64,000 bases of DNA from the NCBI RefSeq assembly GCF_001618385.1, contig NZ_BDCR01000003.1:248001-312000 (forward strand). Reading direction: 5' to 3'. Position numbers and translations under genes: made by a program. This DNA is from Paludibacter jiangxiensis (GTDB taxonomy: Bacteria; Bacteroidota; Bacteroidia; Bacteroidales; Paludibacteraceae). Numbering within the stretch: the stretch's first letter is position 1; every line of letters begins with the position of its first letter. This document shows positions 33,992-43,495 of the stretch, in pieces. The notes beneath the pieces were generated by a model. The model was given only the letters and a program-made list of their open reading frames with translations, made no database searches and was not told where the DNA came from.

Positions 33992-34849
33992 ATGAAACGG
34001 ACAATCATCAAAATAGACGAAGAAAAGTGCAACGGTTGCGGACAATGCGTTACGGGCTGCCACGAAGGCGCGCTACAGCTGATCGACGGGAAAGCCCGCA
34101 TGGTAAGCGAACTCTTTTGCGACGGACTGGGAGCCTGTATCGGGGAATGCCCGGTGGGAGCCATCGAACTGGAAGAACGCGAAGCCGAACCCTACAGCGA
34201 AACGGCTGTGATGGAACGTATTGCCCCAAAAGGTGAAAAAACGATTCTGGCACACCTCCGTCACCTCAAAGAACACGGCGAAACGGGCTACCTGCAGGAG
34301 GGCATTAAATATCTTCAGGAACACAATATTCCGGTCGATCTGAGTTCGATCCGCAACAAACCGACTGCCGCCATGATGCAGGCGCACGGACATCATCAGG
34401 GCTGTCCGGGCTCGAAGAGCTTTACATTTGCCGGTACTGAAACAAAAACCACGCAGGGAGACACAGCCTCTCAACTCCGTCAATGGCCGGTACAGTTGCA
34501 CCTGCTCAATCCTCACGCCGGTTATTTTCAGGGAGCCGATGTACTGCTGGCTGCCGACTGCGCCGCCTTTGCCGCAGGTAATTTCCATTCGGCATATCTC
34601 AAAAACAAAGTTTTAGCTATTGCCTGTCCGAAACTGGACGATGGCAAAGATTCGTACATTTCCAAGCTGACGGCTATGATCAACGAATCGAATATCAACA
34701 CGCTGACTGTGGTACGCATGGAAGTGCCCTGCTGCGGAGGGCTAACGCAACTGGCTCAGATAGCCTTACAACAAGCCGAACGCAAAGTACCGTTGAAGGA
34801 AATTATTCTCAATGTACAGGGCGAGCAACTAACGGAACGCTGGATCTGA
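33992..34849 (+). CDS. Dicluster ferredoxin-domain protein
   Basis: The 285 residues start with a ferredoxin domain: CNGCGQCVTGCHEGA is a complete [4Fe-4S] site, and CDGLGACIGECPVGAI is a variant second site with Cx5Cx3C spacing. The middle (GHHQGCPGSKS) and C-terminal parts have more cysteines (DCAAFAAGNFH, ACPKLDD, EVPCCGGL), as in a known family of anaerobe ferredoxins of unknown role. The stop TGA is immediately followed by the stop codon of the convergent gene, with no base between. Confidence 0.88.
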   Translation: MKRTIIKIDEEKCNGCGQCVTGCHEGALQLIDGKARMVSELFCDGLGACIGECPVGAIELEEREAEPYSETAVMERIAPKGEKTILAHLRHLKEHGETGYLQEGIKYLQEHNIPVDLSSIRNKPTAAMMQAHGHHQGCPGSKSFTFAGTETKTTQGDTASQLRQWPVQLHLLNPHAGYFQGADVLLAADCAAFAAGNFHSAYLKNKVLAIACPKLDDGKDSYISKLTAMINESNINTLTVVRMEVPCCGGLTQLAQIALQQAERKVPLKEIILNVQGEQLTERWI

Positions 34850-37579
34850 TCAGAGAGAAAACCAGTAGGAAAGTTTCACTAAAAAGACATTATTAACGGT
34901 GCCTTTAGAAAGTCCCCGAAAGATAGCAGTTACCGGCTCATGACCGGGATTTTGGTAGTTGGTAATTTCATTGGACCATACAAAATAGAGCTGAGAACCG
35001 GCTCGATACTCCCAGCGGAGTACAAAATTAGATCTGAATTGATAGTAGTTGAAATCGGGGTTGGAGACTGAATAATCGGTTTTTCCATCCCCGTTTTCGT
35101 CTATTTGATAAGCATCGTCGCTATAATTGGAGGTATCCAGCAGCGTAAAACGTTTTTCAAATGATTTATTGCACGGATCTGTAATATGCTTGAATGCAGA
35201 GTATTTGCCCACAGATGAATAAGGACTACCGTAATATTGTAGTGATAATTCCGGCGTCAGGTTGCAATCGGCACGAAAAGTAGCTCCCAGCGTTTTCTGA
35301 TTAATCGACGCCATGATGGGTTTGTCACAACCGCCGTCCGAAGCACAACCTACATACTGCAAAACATTATCATTCAAAGCATAATTCAGATTAAGAGAGA
35401 ATTTCAACGCCGAAATTGGTTGAATTGTAAACGTTGTGGAATATTGAGACCCTTTTCCTTGTTTATTTGGAAAATTGCGAATGTAATTCAAAGAACAATA
35501 AGCTGCCTTAGAATCGTCTGTTTTAATATAAAAATTTTCCTGCCAGTTGCCCGGAACATACATAGCGGGACCACCCCTAAGAATACGAGTATCCAGAGCC
35601 TCAGTTGTGTACGTAAGAGAGTTATTAATGCTCCATTTATTAAGAAATTCGGCATACCCTGCTCCGGTAAACGATGACGACAAATATTGCAACCCGTAAT
35701 TCCAGTTATTATTCAGGAAAGCTACACATGTGTAAGTCCTGAAAATGGATACCGGTTTGTTGACAAAATAAGCCAGATAATTATTTTGTCGGATAACATC
35801 TGCCGTTTGCATATATCCCATATCATTCAGCTCAAGACCCGGAGAACGAAATGAAAGTTCGGTATAATACCGCCAAAGACCTTTGCTCCCTTTTCCAATT
35901 TTAACGTCACCGCCCCACCCTGACAGAGAGTTACGTGTGCTGTCATAATGTGCATAGGAAATATCAGGACGCTGCAGGTAGCGGGCAGAAGATTGCTGCA
36001 TTTCCTGCATGGCTTGTTTACTGCCGGTGATATAACTTCCAATCATCTTGCCATCAAGGTAGAATTCTTTATCTTTCCACTGATGCAACAGGTCAATGCC
36101 GCCGGTATAAGCATTTTTGTTTAGAAAATCGAGTTGTGCATTGCGGATAAACCGGTTTGTTGATGTCACTATTCCGCCTAGAACAGTATTTCCTTGTTTG
36201 AAATCCTGCTGCACACGAGCCAGAAAATAATTTGTCAAAGGTTCTACCGTAATAGATTTTTGTCCTGTGGCTGTGCTTAACTGTTCATTTTCTTTTGATG
36301 TGGTACTCTGTAAAATACCAAGGGTTAACCCCTTCTCCGTTTTTCCCGAAATTTTGACAGCATCTATTATTGTTGCGTTATCTGTTTCTTTAAGGTATTC
36401 ATTATCGGCCAAATCAGGAGAATACGATGGTGCATGACCGATACGACGCGAGTAAAACAGATTGACATCGTCCACATCAAAGGCAAAAATATTCTTCCCT
36501 TCAAGAAAGAACGGACGTTTTTCCGTAAAAAAAGTTTCGAAGGCCGTCAAATTAATTTCGGAAGGATCCGCTTCTACCTGACCAAAATCAGGGTTTATCG
36601 TCATATCGACCGTAAAATTACTTGTCAAACCGATTTTGGCGTCCAACCCTATATTCCTCCCGAATGTATATCCCTTATTTGCAAACGGATTCAGAGGATC
36701 CTTTTTGAATGTGTTGATTTTTCCAAGACCCGATGCAATCATCTCAAACCGTTTGGATTTTGGAAGGTTATTTAATCCCTTCAACAATCCATAAGCATAC
36801 AAAATTCCCGGGCCGGTAGATGTTTGAGGCTCCCAATCACTCTCTTCTTTGAAACGACTGATCCATCGCCAGCAATGAAGTCCCCAAACCTGATCTTTAG
36901 AACGGCTATAGCGAAGTTGTGAAAAAGGAATAGCCATTTCGGCAGTCCAGGCTGAATCTTCCTGTGCAGTTTTCGCATACCACACAGCATTCCATGTCAA
37001 ATCCGTATTCCATGGGTTTGTATTGATACCATCCAACTTTTGGCCTGCAGCGGTCACATCAAATTCAAACCCTGTACGTCTGTCATGGTAGCTATCAAGA
37101 CTTATGCCTGCCACATCTCCGGAAAACACATCCCTACGGGCAGCCCTGCGCTGAATCTTACGCGGCTCATTGTCGACCGCCCTGATTCCAACATAAATAT
37201 TCTTATCGTCGTATAGAATTTTAAGATAAGTAGCTTGTGAGGCCTTTGCTCCTTCCTTGGGAATCCATTGAACAAAATCTCCGGCCCATTCACCAGCCTG
37301 CCAGCACGAATCATTGAGATGCCCGTCTATTTTAGGTTTGTGAGCAATGTAGTGAGTGGTATATTCGCGCAATGGTTTTGCAACTGGCTTTGAAACAGAA
37401 TCTTTCGCTTGCCACGACCGGGTTTGTTTATTTCGGGCTGCTATTTGAGGTAAAGAAATGACAAAAACAAACAGTAATAGCCAAAGAATCCTGTCTCTCT
37501 TTAGTGTATTACAAAAAACAGGACTATAATTGGCTCTGTCAGCTCTCAACTCTTTATTCACTTTACAAACAAACGTCAT
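34850..37579 (-). CDS. DUF5916 protein: carbohydrate-binding-9-like domain plus beta-barrel
   Basis: The 909 residues have a hydrophobic segment at about 30-48 (RILWLLLFVFVISLPQIA), consistent with a signal peptide preceded by an unusually long N-terminal stretch, so the true start may be internal (for example the GTG at codon 7). A CBM9-like/DOMON domain follows (PKIDGHLNDSCWQAGEW, ILYDDKNIYVGIRAVD), and then a long beta-strand-rich C-terminal domain (DUF5916), ending in FSL as outer-membrane barrels do. Function unknown. A promoter box (TAACTTTG) is at 37640-37647. Confidence 0.86.
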   Translation of the reverse strand: MTFVCKVNKELRADRANYSPVFCNTLKRDRILWLLLFVFVISLPQIAARNKQTRSWQAKDSVSKPVAKPLREYTTHYIAHKPKIDGHLNDSCWQAGEWAGDFVQWIPKEGAKASQATYLKILYDDKNIYVGIRAVDNEPRKIQRRAARRDVFSGDVAGISLDSYHDRRTGFEFDVTAAGQKLDGINTNPWNTDLTWNAVWYAKTAQEDSAWTAEMAIPFSQLRYSRSKDQVWGLHCWRWISRFKEESDWEPQTSTGPGILYAYGLLKGLNNLPKSKRFEMIASGLGKINTFKKDPLNPFANKGYTFGRNIGLDAKIGLTSNFTVDMTINPDFGQVEADPSEINLTAFETFFTEKRPFFLEGKNIFAFDVDDVNLFYSRRIGHAPSYSPDLADNEYLKETDNATIIDAVKISGKTEKGLTLGILQSTTSKENEQLSTATGQKSITVEPLTNYFLARVQQDFKQGNTVLGGIVTSTNRFIRNAQLDFLNKNAYTGGIDLLHQWKDKEFYLDGKMIGSYITGSKQAMQEMQQSSARYLQRPDISYAHYDSTRNSLSGWGGDVKIGKGSKGLWRYYTELSFRSPGLELNDMGYMQTADVIRQNNYLAYFVNKPVSIFRTYTCVAFLNNNWNYGLQYLSSSFTGAGYAEFLNKWSINNSLTYTTEALDTRILRGGPAMYVPGNWQENFYIKTDDSKAAYCSLNYIRNFPNKQGKGSQYSTTFTIQPISALKFSLNLNYALNDNVLQYVGCASDGGCDKPIMASINQKTLGATFRADCNLTPELSLQYYGSPYSSVGKYSAFKHITDPCNKSFEKRFTLLDTSNYSDDAYQIDENGDGKTDYSVSNPDFNYYQFRSNFVLRWEYRAGSQLYFVWSNEITNYQNPGHEPVTAIFRGLSKGTVNNVFLVKLSYWFSL

Positions 37580-37639
37580 TGTATTTTGTCAAAATGCCAT
37601 TAAATATTGACTTTCATTTTTCAATAAAAACTGTAGCAC

Positions 37640-37647
37640 CAAAGTTA
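37640..37647 (-). promoter_or_regulatory. -7 box for the DUF5916 gene
   Basis: Minus-strand TAACTTTG matches TAnnTTTG, 61 bases before the assigned start. Confidence 0.5.
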
Positions 37648-38064
37648 AACAAAAGATTGTAAATAAACGAAGATTTTTAAAATTGTTAATTAACCAGCTA
37701 TAATAGCTCATGTACACAACCTCCATTACATTTGTCGAATGCCCATTAATTCGAACTATTTCTAATGTAAATCACACAAATTTAGATTATTCCAAAATAA
37801 AAGAGCGCATAAAGCAACATTTCAAAGACAAGTAACCGGTTAAAATCCAACTAATGAGCAAGTAGAAAAAACCGTTTGGCATTGCACTATGCAAAATCCG
37901 ATAGCTTTTTATACAAATGCTTTATTTGCTTCACTTTTATATATCGTCAAAATTGGCTAAATTGCAGCTTAATATTCAACCCTTGAAACAACAACACTCA
38001 ACACTATCATTCAATAAATTACATACATAAACATCACTAACGTAACGTTATTTTATTATATACA
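37648..38064. other. AT-rich intergenic region upstream of iorA
   Basis: No ORF or RNA gene recognised. ACGTAACGTTA at about 38039-38051 is a short palindrome-like motif just ahead of iorA and might be an operator; evidence is weak. Confidence 0.4.
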
Positions 38065-39660
38065 ATGGATACACAACTTCTTTTAGGAGCCGAGGCAATA
38101 GCTCTTGCTGCCATTGACGCCGGTATTTCCGGTGTTTATGCATACCCCGGTACTCCGTCTACTGAAATTACGGAGTACATACAGCAATCACCCATCGCTC
38201 GTCAAAAAGGCGTGCACTCAACATGGGCAACAAACGAAAAAACAGCTTATGAAGCAGCTTTAGGCATGTCGTATGCGGGCAAAAGAAGTCTGGTATGTAT
38301 GAAACACGTCGGACTCAATGTTGCTGCCGATGCATTTTTGAACTCTGCCATTACCGGTGTGAACGGCGGTATGGTTGTCGTAGTGGCCGACGATCCTTCC
38401 ATGCACTCATCCCAAAACGAACAGGACACCCGCGTTTATGGAAAATTCGCATTCCTGCCTGTCATCGAACCATCGAACCAGCAAGAAACTTACGATGCCA
38501 TACGTTACGCTTTCGATTTATCGGAACAGCAAAACCTTCCGGTGTTATTCAGAGTAACCACCCGTCTCTCGCACTCACGTGCAGTTGTCAAACAACAACC
38601 GCCGCGTGAAGAAAACATATTGAATCCATCAAAGGAAAAACGGAAATGGATACTACTCCCTGCTAACGCAAGAAACAACTATCAGCAACTGCTTGAAAAG
38701 CAAACTACTTTGGCGTCGCTATCCGAACAATCGTTTCTGAACAAAACCATTGCAGGAAACGGAACCAAGGCCATCATTGCTTTCGGAATTGCTTACAACT
38801 ACGTAATGGAAGTAAAACAGGCCGAAAATCTGGATATTCCGGTACTAAAAATTTCTCAATATCCTTTGCCCGACAAGCTGATTAAAGAATTTACGGACAA
38901 ATACGACGATATTCTGATTGCAGAAGAAGGTTATCCTGCATACGAAGAGTACCTAAAAGGTTATTTCGGCAACAAAAAATTCCGCGGTCGCTTAGATGGT
39001 GCACTGCCCCGTACCGGAGAATTATCGCCCGATGTTGTTGCAAAAGCAATGGGTGTCGAATCGGACACCTTCAGAACTATTCCTTCCATCGTAGCCGGAC
39101 GTCCACCTATGCTGTGTCAGGGATGCAGTCACCGCGATGTGTTTGATGCGCTGAATGCCATCTTCGCAGAATACCCGGAACAACATGTCTTTTCCGATAT
39201 CGGCTGTTACACATTGGGCGCGCTTCCTCCATTCAATGCAATTAATACTTGTGTTGACATGGGCGCTTCAGTTACAATGGCAAAGGGTGCTGCCGACGCC
39301 GGTCTCCATCCCGCTGTTGCCGTTATCGGTGATTCAACATTCACTCACTCGGGAATTACCGGTCTGTTAGATGCTGTCAACGACAAATCAGCCATTACCC
39401 TCATCATTTCCGACAACTCCACCACAGCTATGACCGGAGGCCAGGATTCTGCGGGCACAGGTAAGCTTGCTGAGATATGCAAAGGGATTGGCGTAGAAGA
39501 ATCACATATCCGCACTTTTGTTCCTTTGAAGAAAAATCACGATGAAAACGTCATTATTCTGAAAGAAGAACTCGAATACAAGGGCGTTTCAGTAATCATT
39601 GCGCAACGCGAATGCGTGCAAACCGCCAGTCGAAAAAAAAGACAGGAAAATAAAAAGTAA
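38065..39660 (+). CDS. iorA: Indolepyruvate:ferredoxin oxidoreductase, alpha subunit
   Basis: With IorB this thiamine-diphosphate enzyme oxidatively decarboxylates aryl pyruvates (from Trp, Phe, Tyr) to aryl-acetyl-CoA, reducing ferredoxin. The 531 residues show the N-terminal pyrimidine-binding domain (GVYAYPGTPSTEI), the LCQGCSHRDVFDAL motif, and the thiamine diphosphate/Mg site GDSTFTH (near 423) with DNSTTAMTGGQ. The C-terminal dicluster ferredoxin domain found in many archaeal and clostridial IorA proteins is absent; the protein stops at a Lys/Arg-rich tail, as in shorter Bacteroidota versions. Confidence 0.94.
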   Translation: MDTQLLLGAEAIALAAIDAGISGVYAYPGTPSTEITEYIQQSPIARQKGVHSTWATNEKTAYEAALGMSYAGKRSLVCMKHVGLNVAADAFLNSAITGVNGGMVVVVADDPSMHSSQNEQDTRVYGKFAFLPVIEPSNQQETYDAIRYAFDLSEQQNLPVLFRVTTRLSHSRAVVKQQPPREENILNPSKEKRKWILLPANARNNYQQLLEKQTTLASLSEQSFLNKTIAGNGTKAIIAFGIAYNYVMEVKQAENLDIPVLKISQYPLPDKLIKEFTDKYDDILIAEEGYPAYEEYLKGYFGNKKFRGRLDGALPRTGELSPDVVAKAMGVESDTFRTIPSIVAGRPPMLCQGCSHRDVFDALNAIFAEYPEQHVFSDIGCYTLGALPPFNAINTCVDMGASVTMAKGAADAGLHPAVAVIGDSTFTHSGITGLLDAVNDKSAITLIISDNSTTAMTGGQDSAGTGKLAEICKGIGVEESHIRTFVPLKKNHDENVIILKEELEYKGVSVIIAQRECVQTASRKKRQENKK

Positions 39661-39672
39661 AAGATTAAGAAC

Positions 39673-40242
39673 ATGCAAACAAACATTATCATAGCCGGTG
39701 TGGGCGGACAAGGCATCCTAACCATCGCATCTATCATAGACCTGGCTGCCATGCAACAGGGACTGCAAGTAAAACAGGCGGAAGTACACGGAATGAGTCA
39801 ACGTGGCGGTGCCGTAGAGTCGCACCTTCGCATTTCAGACAGCGTAATCTATTCAGATCTAATTCCCAAAGGCAAAGCCAACCTGATTCTTGCGATAGAA
39901 CCGATGGAATCTTTACGTTACTTACCATTTCTTGCTTCGGACGGAATGGTTGTTACTGCCACCGAACCATTCAAAAACATCAATAATTACCCCGAAGAGC
40001 AGGCTATTAAAGATGAAATAGCCAAAACCGGGAAGCATATTTTCGTGGATGCTGAAAATCTGGCGCGCGAAGCCGGAAATCTGAAAGCATTCAACACAGT
40101 GATGCTCGGCGCCGCAGCCAACTATATCGGCATCAGCAAAGATGCTCTTGAAAAAGCCATCGAAAGTTATTTTTCCGCGAAAGGAGAAGCTGTGGTTCAA
40201 CTCAACATCAAAGCATTCCGTTTAGGGGCTGCTGCCATCTGA
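39673..40242 (+). CDS. iorB: Indolepyruvate:ferredoxin oxidoreductase, beta subunit
   Basis: The 189-residue gamma-type subunit has the N-terminal signature IIIAGVGGQGILTIASI and EVHGMSQRGGAVESHLR, which define the KorC/IorB family. It starts 12 bases after iorA and forms the heterodimer with it. A PaaI-type thioesterase gene follows after 15 bases. Confidence 0.95.
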   Translation: MQTNIIIAGVGGQGILTIASIIDLAAMQQGLQVKQAEVHGMSQRGGAVESHLRISDSVIYSDLIPKGKANLILAIEPMESLRYLPFLASDGMVVTATEPFKNINNYPEEQAIKDEIAKTGKHIFVDAENLAREAGNLKAFNTVMLGAAANYIGISKDALEKAIESYFSAKGEAVVQLNIKAFRLGAAAI

Positions 40243-40257
40243 TTTAATCGCATTTTT

Positions 40258-40656
40258 ATGGATAAATACCAGCAATATTTCACAGCAGACAAGTTTGCTA
40301 TGAGCAACGGGATCGAGCTCATCGAGTGCTCTCCCGGCCACGCAAAAGCAACAATCAAAATAGAGGAAAGACACCTCAATGGTGCCGGCGTAGTACACGG
40401 CGGACTTTTGTTTACTCTTGCCGACTTCTGTTTTGCGGCTGCTGTCAATTCGTATGGATTTATCACACTATCGATTAACGCATCCATATCATTCTTTGCA
40501 AAAAGCACTGAAGGTATTTTAACCGCAGAAGCCAAGGAAATAGCACGCAGTAATAAATTGTGCACCTGCGACATCAATATCTTTGACGAGAATGGCGCAT
40601 TATTGGCAAACTTCAAAGGCACTGCCTACATCACACCCAAAACCATCGAATTTTAA
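40258..40656 (+). CDS. PaaI-type hotdog thioesterase
   Basis: The 132-residue hotdog protein has HLNGAGVVHGGLLFTLADFCFAAAVN, the PaaI family signature with the conserved HGG and catalytic Asp. PaaI enzymes hydrolyse aryl-CoA thioesters such as phenylacetyl-CoA derivatives. Directly behind iorAB, it could release aryl acetates from the CoA products (inference), where other Bacteroidales place a phenylacetate-CoA ligase. Confidence 0.9.
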   Translation: MDKYQQYFTADKFAMSNGIELIECSPGHAKATIKIEERHLNGAGVVHGGLLFTLADFCFAAAVNSYGFITLSINASISFFAKSTEGILTAEAKEIARSNKLCTCDINIFDENGALLANFKGTAYITPKTIEF

Positions 40657-40663
40657 TCTAGGA

Positions 40664-41455
40664 ATGTCTGTCAATCTACTCACATATTCAAATCTTAACC
40701 GTTTCACCGAACAAATACTTCACTTTAGCTCTACCCGTCAGGGTGGAGTAAGCAGTGACGAATATGCCTCATTAAATCTGGGGAATTTTTCCGATGAAAG
40801 CAGGGAAAATATAATCCAAAACCGGCAGCTTCTTTGCGCTGATCTCGGTATTCCCCTGAATCGCTTAATTGGAGCGCATCAGGTACACGGCACCAACGTC
40901 AAGCTTGTAGACGATTCATTACTAAAAATGGATGAGAATAGAAGAAAAGCCTCTTTAGAAGGTTTTGATGCGCTTATATGCAATACGCCGGACATTTGTA
41001 TCACGACAACAACTGCCGATTGCGTACCCATTCTCTTATTTGATCCTGTAACCCGAAGTATTGCCGCTATCCATTCTGGCTGGCGCAGCACATTAAATAA
41101 CATCGTTGGGTGTACGATAGAGGCCATGAAAGATAATTTCGGAGTCAATCCGGCTAATCTGATAGCAGCAGTAGGCCCCTGTATCAGTGGAGCCGTTTAC
41201 GAAGTGGGAGGCGAGCTGGAATCTCAATTTCACATCAACGGATTCGACACACATCAGTTTTTTTCTCAAAAGAACGATGACAAATTTTTATTTGACATCC
41301 GCCTTGCGGTTCAAAAACAACTCGAAGCTGTCGGAGTCAACAATATCGAAGTCTCACCCCACTGCACGTTCAGCGAACCTGACCTTTTCTTTTCCGCACG
41401 GCGTCAGGGAAGCCATTCAGGGCGTATGTTAAGCGGTATCTGCCTGAAAAAATAA
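40664..41455 (+). CDS. pgeF: Peptidoglycan editing factor PgeF / laccase-domain (YfiH) family
   Basis: I chose ATG 40664, 7 bases after the thioesterase stop, over an upstream in-frame ATG at 40583 that overlaps that gene. The 263-residue protein has the YfiH pattern: GAHQVHGTNV, TTADCVPILLFDP, AAIHSGWRSTL, VGPCISGAVYEVG and FFSARRQG.HSGRM. The His/Cys set binds zinc. Known activities in this family are removal of L-Ser misincorporated in muropeptides and purine nucleoside cleavage. Last gene of the ior operon. Confidence 0.93.
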   Translation: MSVNLLTYSNLNRFTEQILHFSSTRQGGVSSDEYASLNLGNFSDESRENIIQNRQLLCADLGIPLNRLIGAHQVHGTNVKLVDDSLLKMDENRRKASLEGFDALICNTPDICITTTTADCVPILLFDPVTRSIAAIHSGWRSTLNNIVGCTIEAMKDNFGVNPANLIAAVGPCISGAVYEVGGELESQFHINGFDTHQFFSQKNDDKFLFDIRLAVQKQLEAVGVNNIEVSPHCTFSEPDLFFSARRQGSHSGRMLSGICLKK

Positions 41456-41476
41456 TTCCAAACTTTCCATACGTAT

Positions 41477-41516
41477 CAAAAAAAAACAATCTTCAACTTT
41501 GACAGTTGAAGATTGT
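41477..41516 (-). terminator. Terminator between pgeF and the membrane AraC gene
   Basis: Perfect 13-bp stem ACAATCTTCAACT (41486-41498) / AGTTGAAGATTGT (41504-41516). The A run at 41477-41485 gives a strong T tail on the minus strand, so it ends minus-strand transcripts and may also stop pgeF transcripts. Confidence 0.8.
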
Positions 41517-41626
41517 CTCATACTCCAATTAACTCATTATTTTTCTCTCTAGATTTGGAATATTAATGATCATTTGCCTCACGGCAATTATATATCAAAA
41601 AGTAAAACCAAAATGTAATTGGAGGT

Positions 41627-41737
41627 ATGACGATTGTTTTTGGTTCTGCAAAATTAGAGAATATTACCAGCACCGAACTTATCAATTTGTACAAAACAGC
41701 GTACGAATTAACAAATAACGATGATGAAAGGGCATAA
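41627..41737 (+). CDS. Possible 36-residue small protein
   Basis: ATG at 41627, TAA at 41735. It is preceded by GGAGG, an uncommon strong ribosome-binding-site match in this genome, although it ends only 2 bases before the ATG. The predicted peptide starts MTIVFGSAKLENITS and ends NNDDERA, with a helix-like middle. It lies between two other genes with no other explanation for the space. Too short for composition tests; it may be chance. Confidence 0.35.
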   Translation: MTIVFGSAKLENITSTELINLYKTAYELTNNDDERA

Positions 41738-41766
41738 GTAAAAGTCAAAAACCGTTCAAAAATCGA

Positions 41767-42900
41767 TTATGCAGGGAAACGCTTTTGTAGACACCATTCA
41801 GAAGGAGAAACACCTGTCTCAGCCTTAAATTGGCGACTGAAATTTGAGGGCTCACTATAACCTACCATTTCTGATATCTGACTCAAAGAATGTTCTGAAT
41901 TTTCTTGTAATAACCGAATAGCTTCTGCAATACGAAGCCTCCGAATCCACGAATTAAAGTTAACCCCCTCTTCCTTATTGATTAAACCAGATAGTGTTGT
42001 TCGTCCAACCTTCAAATATTGAGCCATATCTTCAATATTTACCCCCATGCGGGTATAATACTTCTCTTTCAACACCTTTCCCTTTAGTTCTGCCCACGAA
42101 AAACGGTTATTGATTTTCAGATGAATTTCAGATGGTTTAATAACCGGACGAAGCACAGGTTCTATCTTTATAAACGTTCTGGGATATTGAATATAGCAAA
42201 CCCCAAATCCGACATAATAGATAATACAACAGACCGTAAAGACAATTTCCCATACAAAAGAAAAGAAACACATCATGAATACCCCAAATACACCCAGCGA
42301 CAAGGCCGAATAATAACAAATGGACACCCAGCGAATATGAATCTTATAACCGTCGGAAAAATAATTATCTAATGCCTTATCATAATTCTTAACTGCACGA
42401 ATAAAAATAACAGTCAAATACCCAAGCTGAATCACAAAAAACAACCAAAAACATTCCCTGATAACGACTGGAGGTGTCAGACTAAGCTTCACTAAAGCAT
42501 CTAAATTACCAATCTCAGGATTTCCCCAACGAAGAGCAACCAAAGTATAAATAAGATCAAAAGCGATTATCGGGCTTACATGTTTAAGCAGATATTTCCT
42601 GGTTATTTTGGCTGGATTAAGTAATATGACTAATGCCATGGCAAATAAAATAGATTGCAACGATGCAATATTTAGATTTATCACAGACAATAAATCCACT
42701 TCCGGTTCTTCAATTGCTTCTGATATTAACACCAAAGATGCAAAAAGAGAATAGGCTATACCCAAAGTCCGTAGGGAAACCTTGTAACTTTTCAACCCTT
42801 TTGAGTCAGGAGGTAAAGGGAAGGCAAAAAAAACTATAGCAAACACCAAACAACTTATAATCAAGGTCGTGTTTACATATAAGGTAATAGAATTATCCAT
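41767..42900 (-). CDS. Membrane-anchored AraC-type regulator
   Basis: The 377 residues start with about seven hydrophobic segments (roughly residues 8-250, for example LIISCLVFAIVFFAF and VFMMCFFSFVWEIVFTVCCIIYYVGF). A cytoplasmic C-terminal AraC DNA-binding domain follows (about 280-372): IEDMAQYLKVGRTTLSGLINKEEG for the first helix-turn-helix and SQISEMVGYSEPSNFSRQFKAETGVSPSEW for the second. Such membrane regulators presumably sense something in the membrane or periplasm. The gene diverges from the first W-F-D-W-G peptide gene across a 595-base AT-rich gap, so it is a candidate regulator of that block. Confidence 0.9.
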   Translation of the reverse strand: MDNSITLYVNTTLIISCLVFAIVFFAFPLPPDSKGLKSYKVSLRTLGIAYSLFASLVLISEAIEEPEVDLLSVINLNIASLQSILFAMALVILLNPAKITRKYLLKHVSPIIAFDLIYTLVALRWGNPEIGNLDALVKLSLTPPVVIRECFWLFFVIQLGYLTVIFIRAVKNYDKALDNYFSDGYKIHIRWVSICYYSALSLGVFGVFMMCFFSFVWEIVFTVCCIIYYVGFGVCYIQYPRTFIKIEPVLRPVIKPSEIHLKINNRFSWAELKGKVLKEKYYTRMGVNIEDMAQYLKVGRTTLSGLINKEEGVNFNSWIRRLRIAEAIRLLQENSEHSLSQISEMVGYSEPSNFSRQFKAETGVSPSEWCLQKRFPA

Positions 42901-42971
42901 CTGACAGCTTTTAGTGTTATAATCTTTCTTTAAGTCAAGACCAAAGGATACTTATGACCATTTTGCCACTG

Positions 42972-42979
42972 CAAAGATA
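42972..42979 (-). promoter_or_regulatory. -7 box for the membrane AraC gene
   Basis: Minus-strand TATCTTTG matches TAnnTTTG, 72 bases upstream of the start. Confidence 0.55.
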
Positions 42980-43334
42980 CAATTTTTGATCTAAATAATT
43001 ATTTTCCACAACAATCCAGTTTCGTAATCTCAACACACAAAAGAAAATACAATAAACTATATATCAAATAATTAAACACACCACCAAGAACATCCAGCAA
43101 CATAGCTCACAAGTTCATTCAACTACATAAAAATTCAATTTTAATTTTCAATAAGACTTAATAAGTAATACTTTATTTAACACACAACAAACAGCCACAA
43201 TATTACTTATATCTATTTATTTGTGGACATTACAAACATACAAACAAATAAAACGTCATAATTTTATTGTATTTATTTAATATTAAATCACGTTAATTAT
43301 ATGTTAATTAAAATCTATTTTTCAATTTGAATGC
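42980..43334. other. Very AT-rich intergenic control region
   Basis: Divergent spacer between the membrane AraC regulator and the first small-peptide gene. It is rich in TTAAT/ATTTAT runs. No ORF or stable RNA fold was recognised. It likely contains regulator-binding sites; none can be named. Confidence 0.4.
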
Positions 43335-43342
43335 TATATTTG
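43335..43342 (+). promoter_or_regulatory. -7 box for peptide gene 1
   Basis: TATATTTG matches TAnnTTTG. The transcript would start near 43349 and have a leader of about 150 bases before the ATG at 43496. The second peptide gene has a TATATTTG at a similar distance. Confidence 0.55.
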
Positions 43343-43495
43343 TAAAAATAAAATTCTACATAATTATTTTCACAGCACCGTAATTCTACTTACAAAACAT
43401 GTAGGAAATTTTACTACAACTGAAGTTATAGTATATCCTTTTGAAGAATATGCTATCAAAACATCTTTATTAACAGACTTAAACCTCAGAACTGT

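Noticed and set aside
41563-41748. 61-codon minus-strand ORF after pgeF
   Set aside because: Lies antisense to the better-supported 36-codon ORF and shows no domain or signal peptide.
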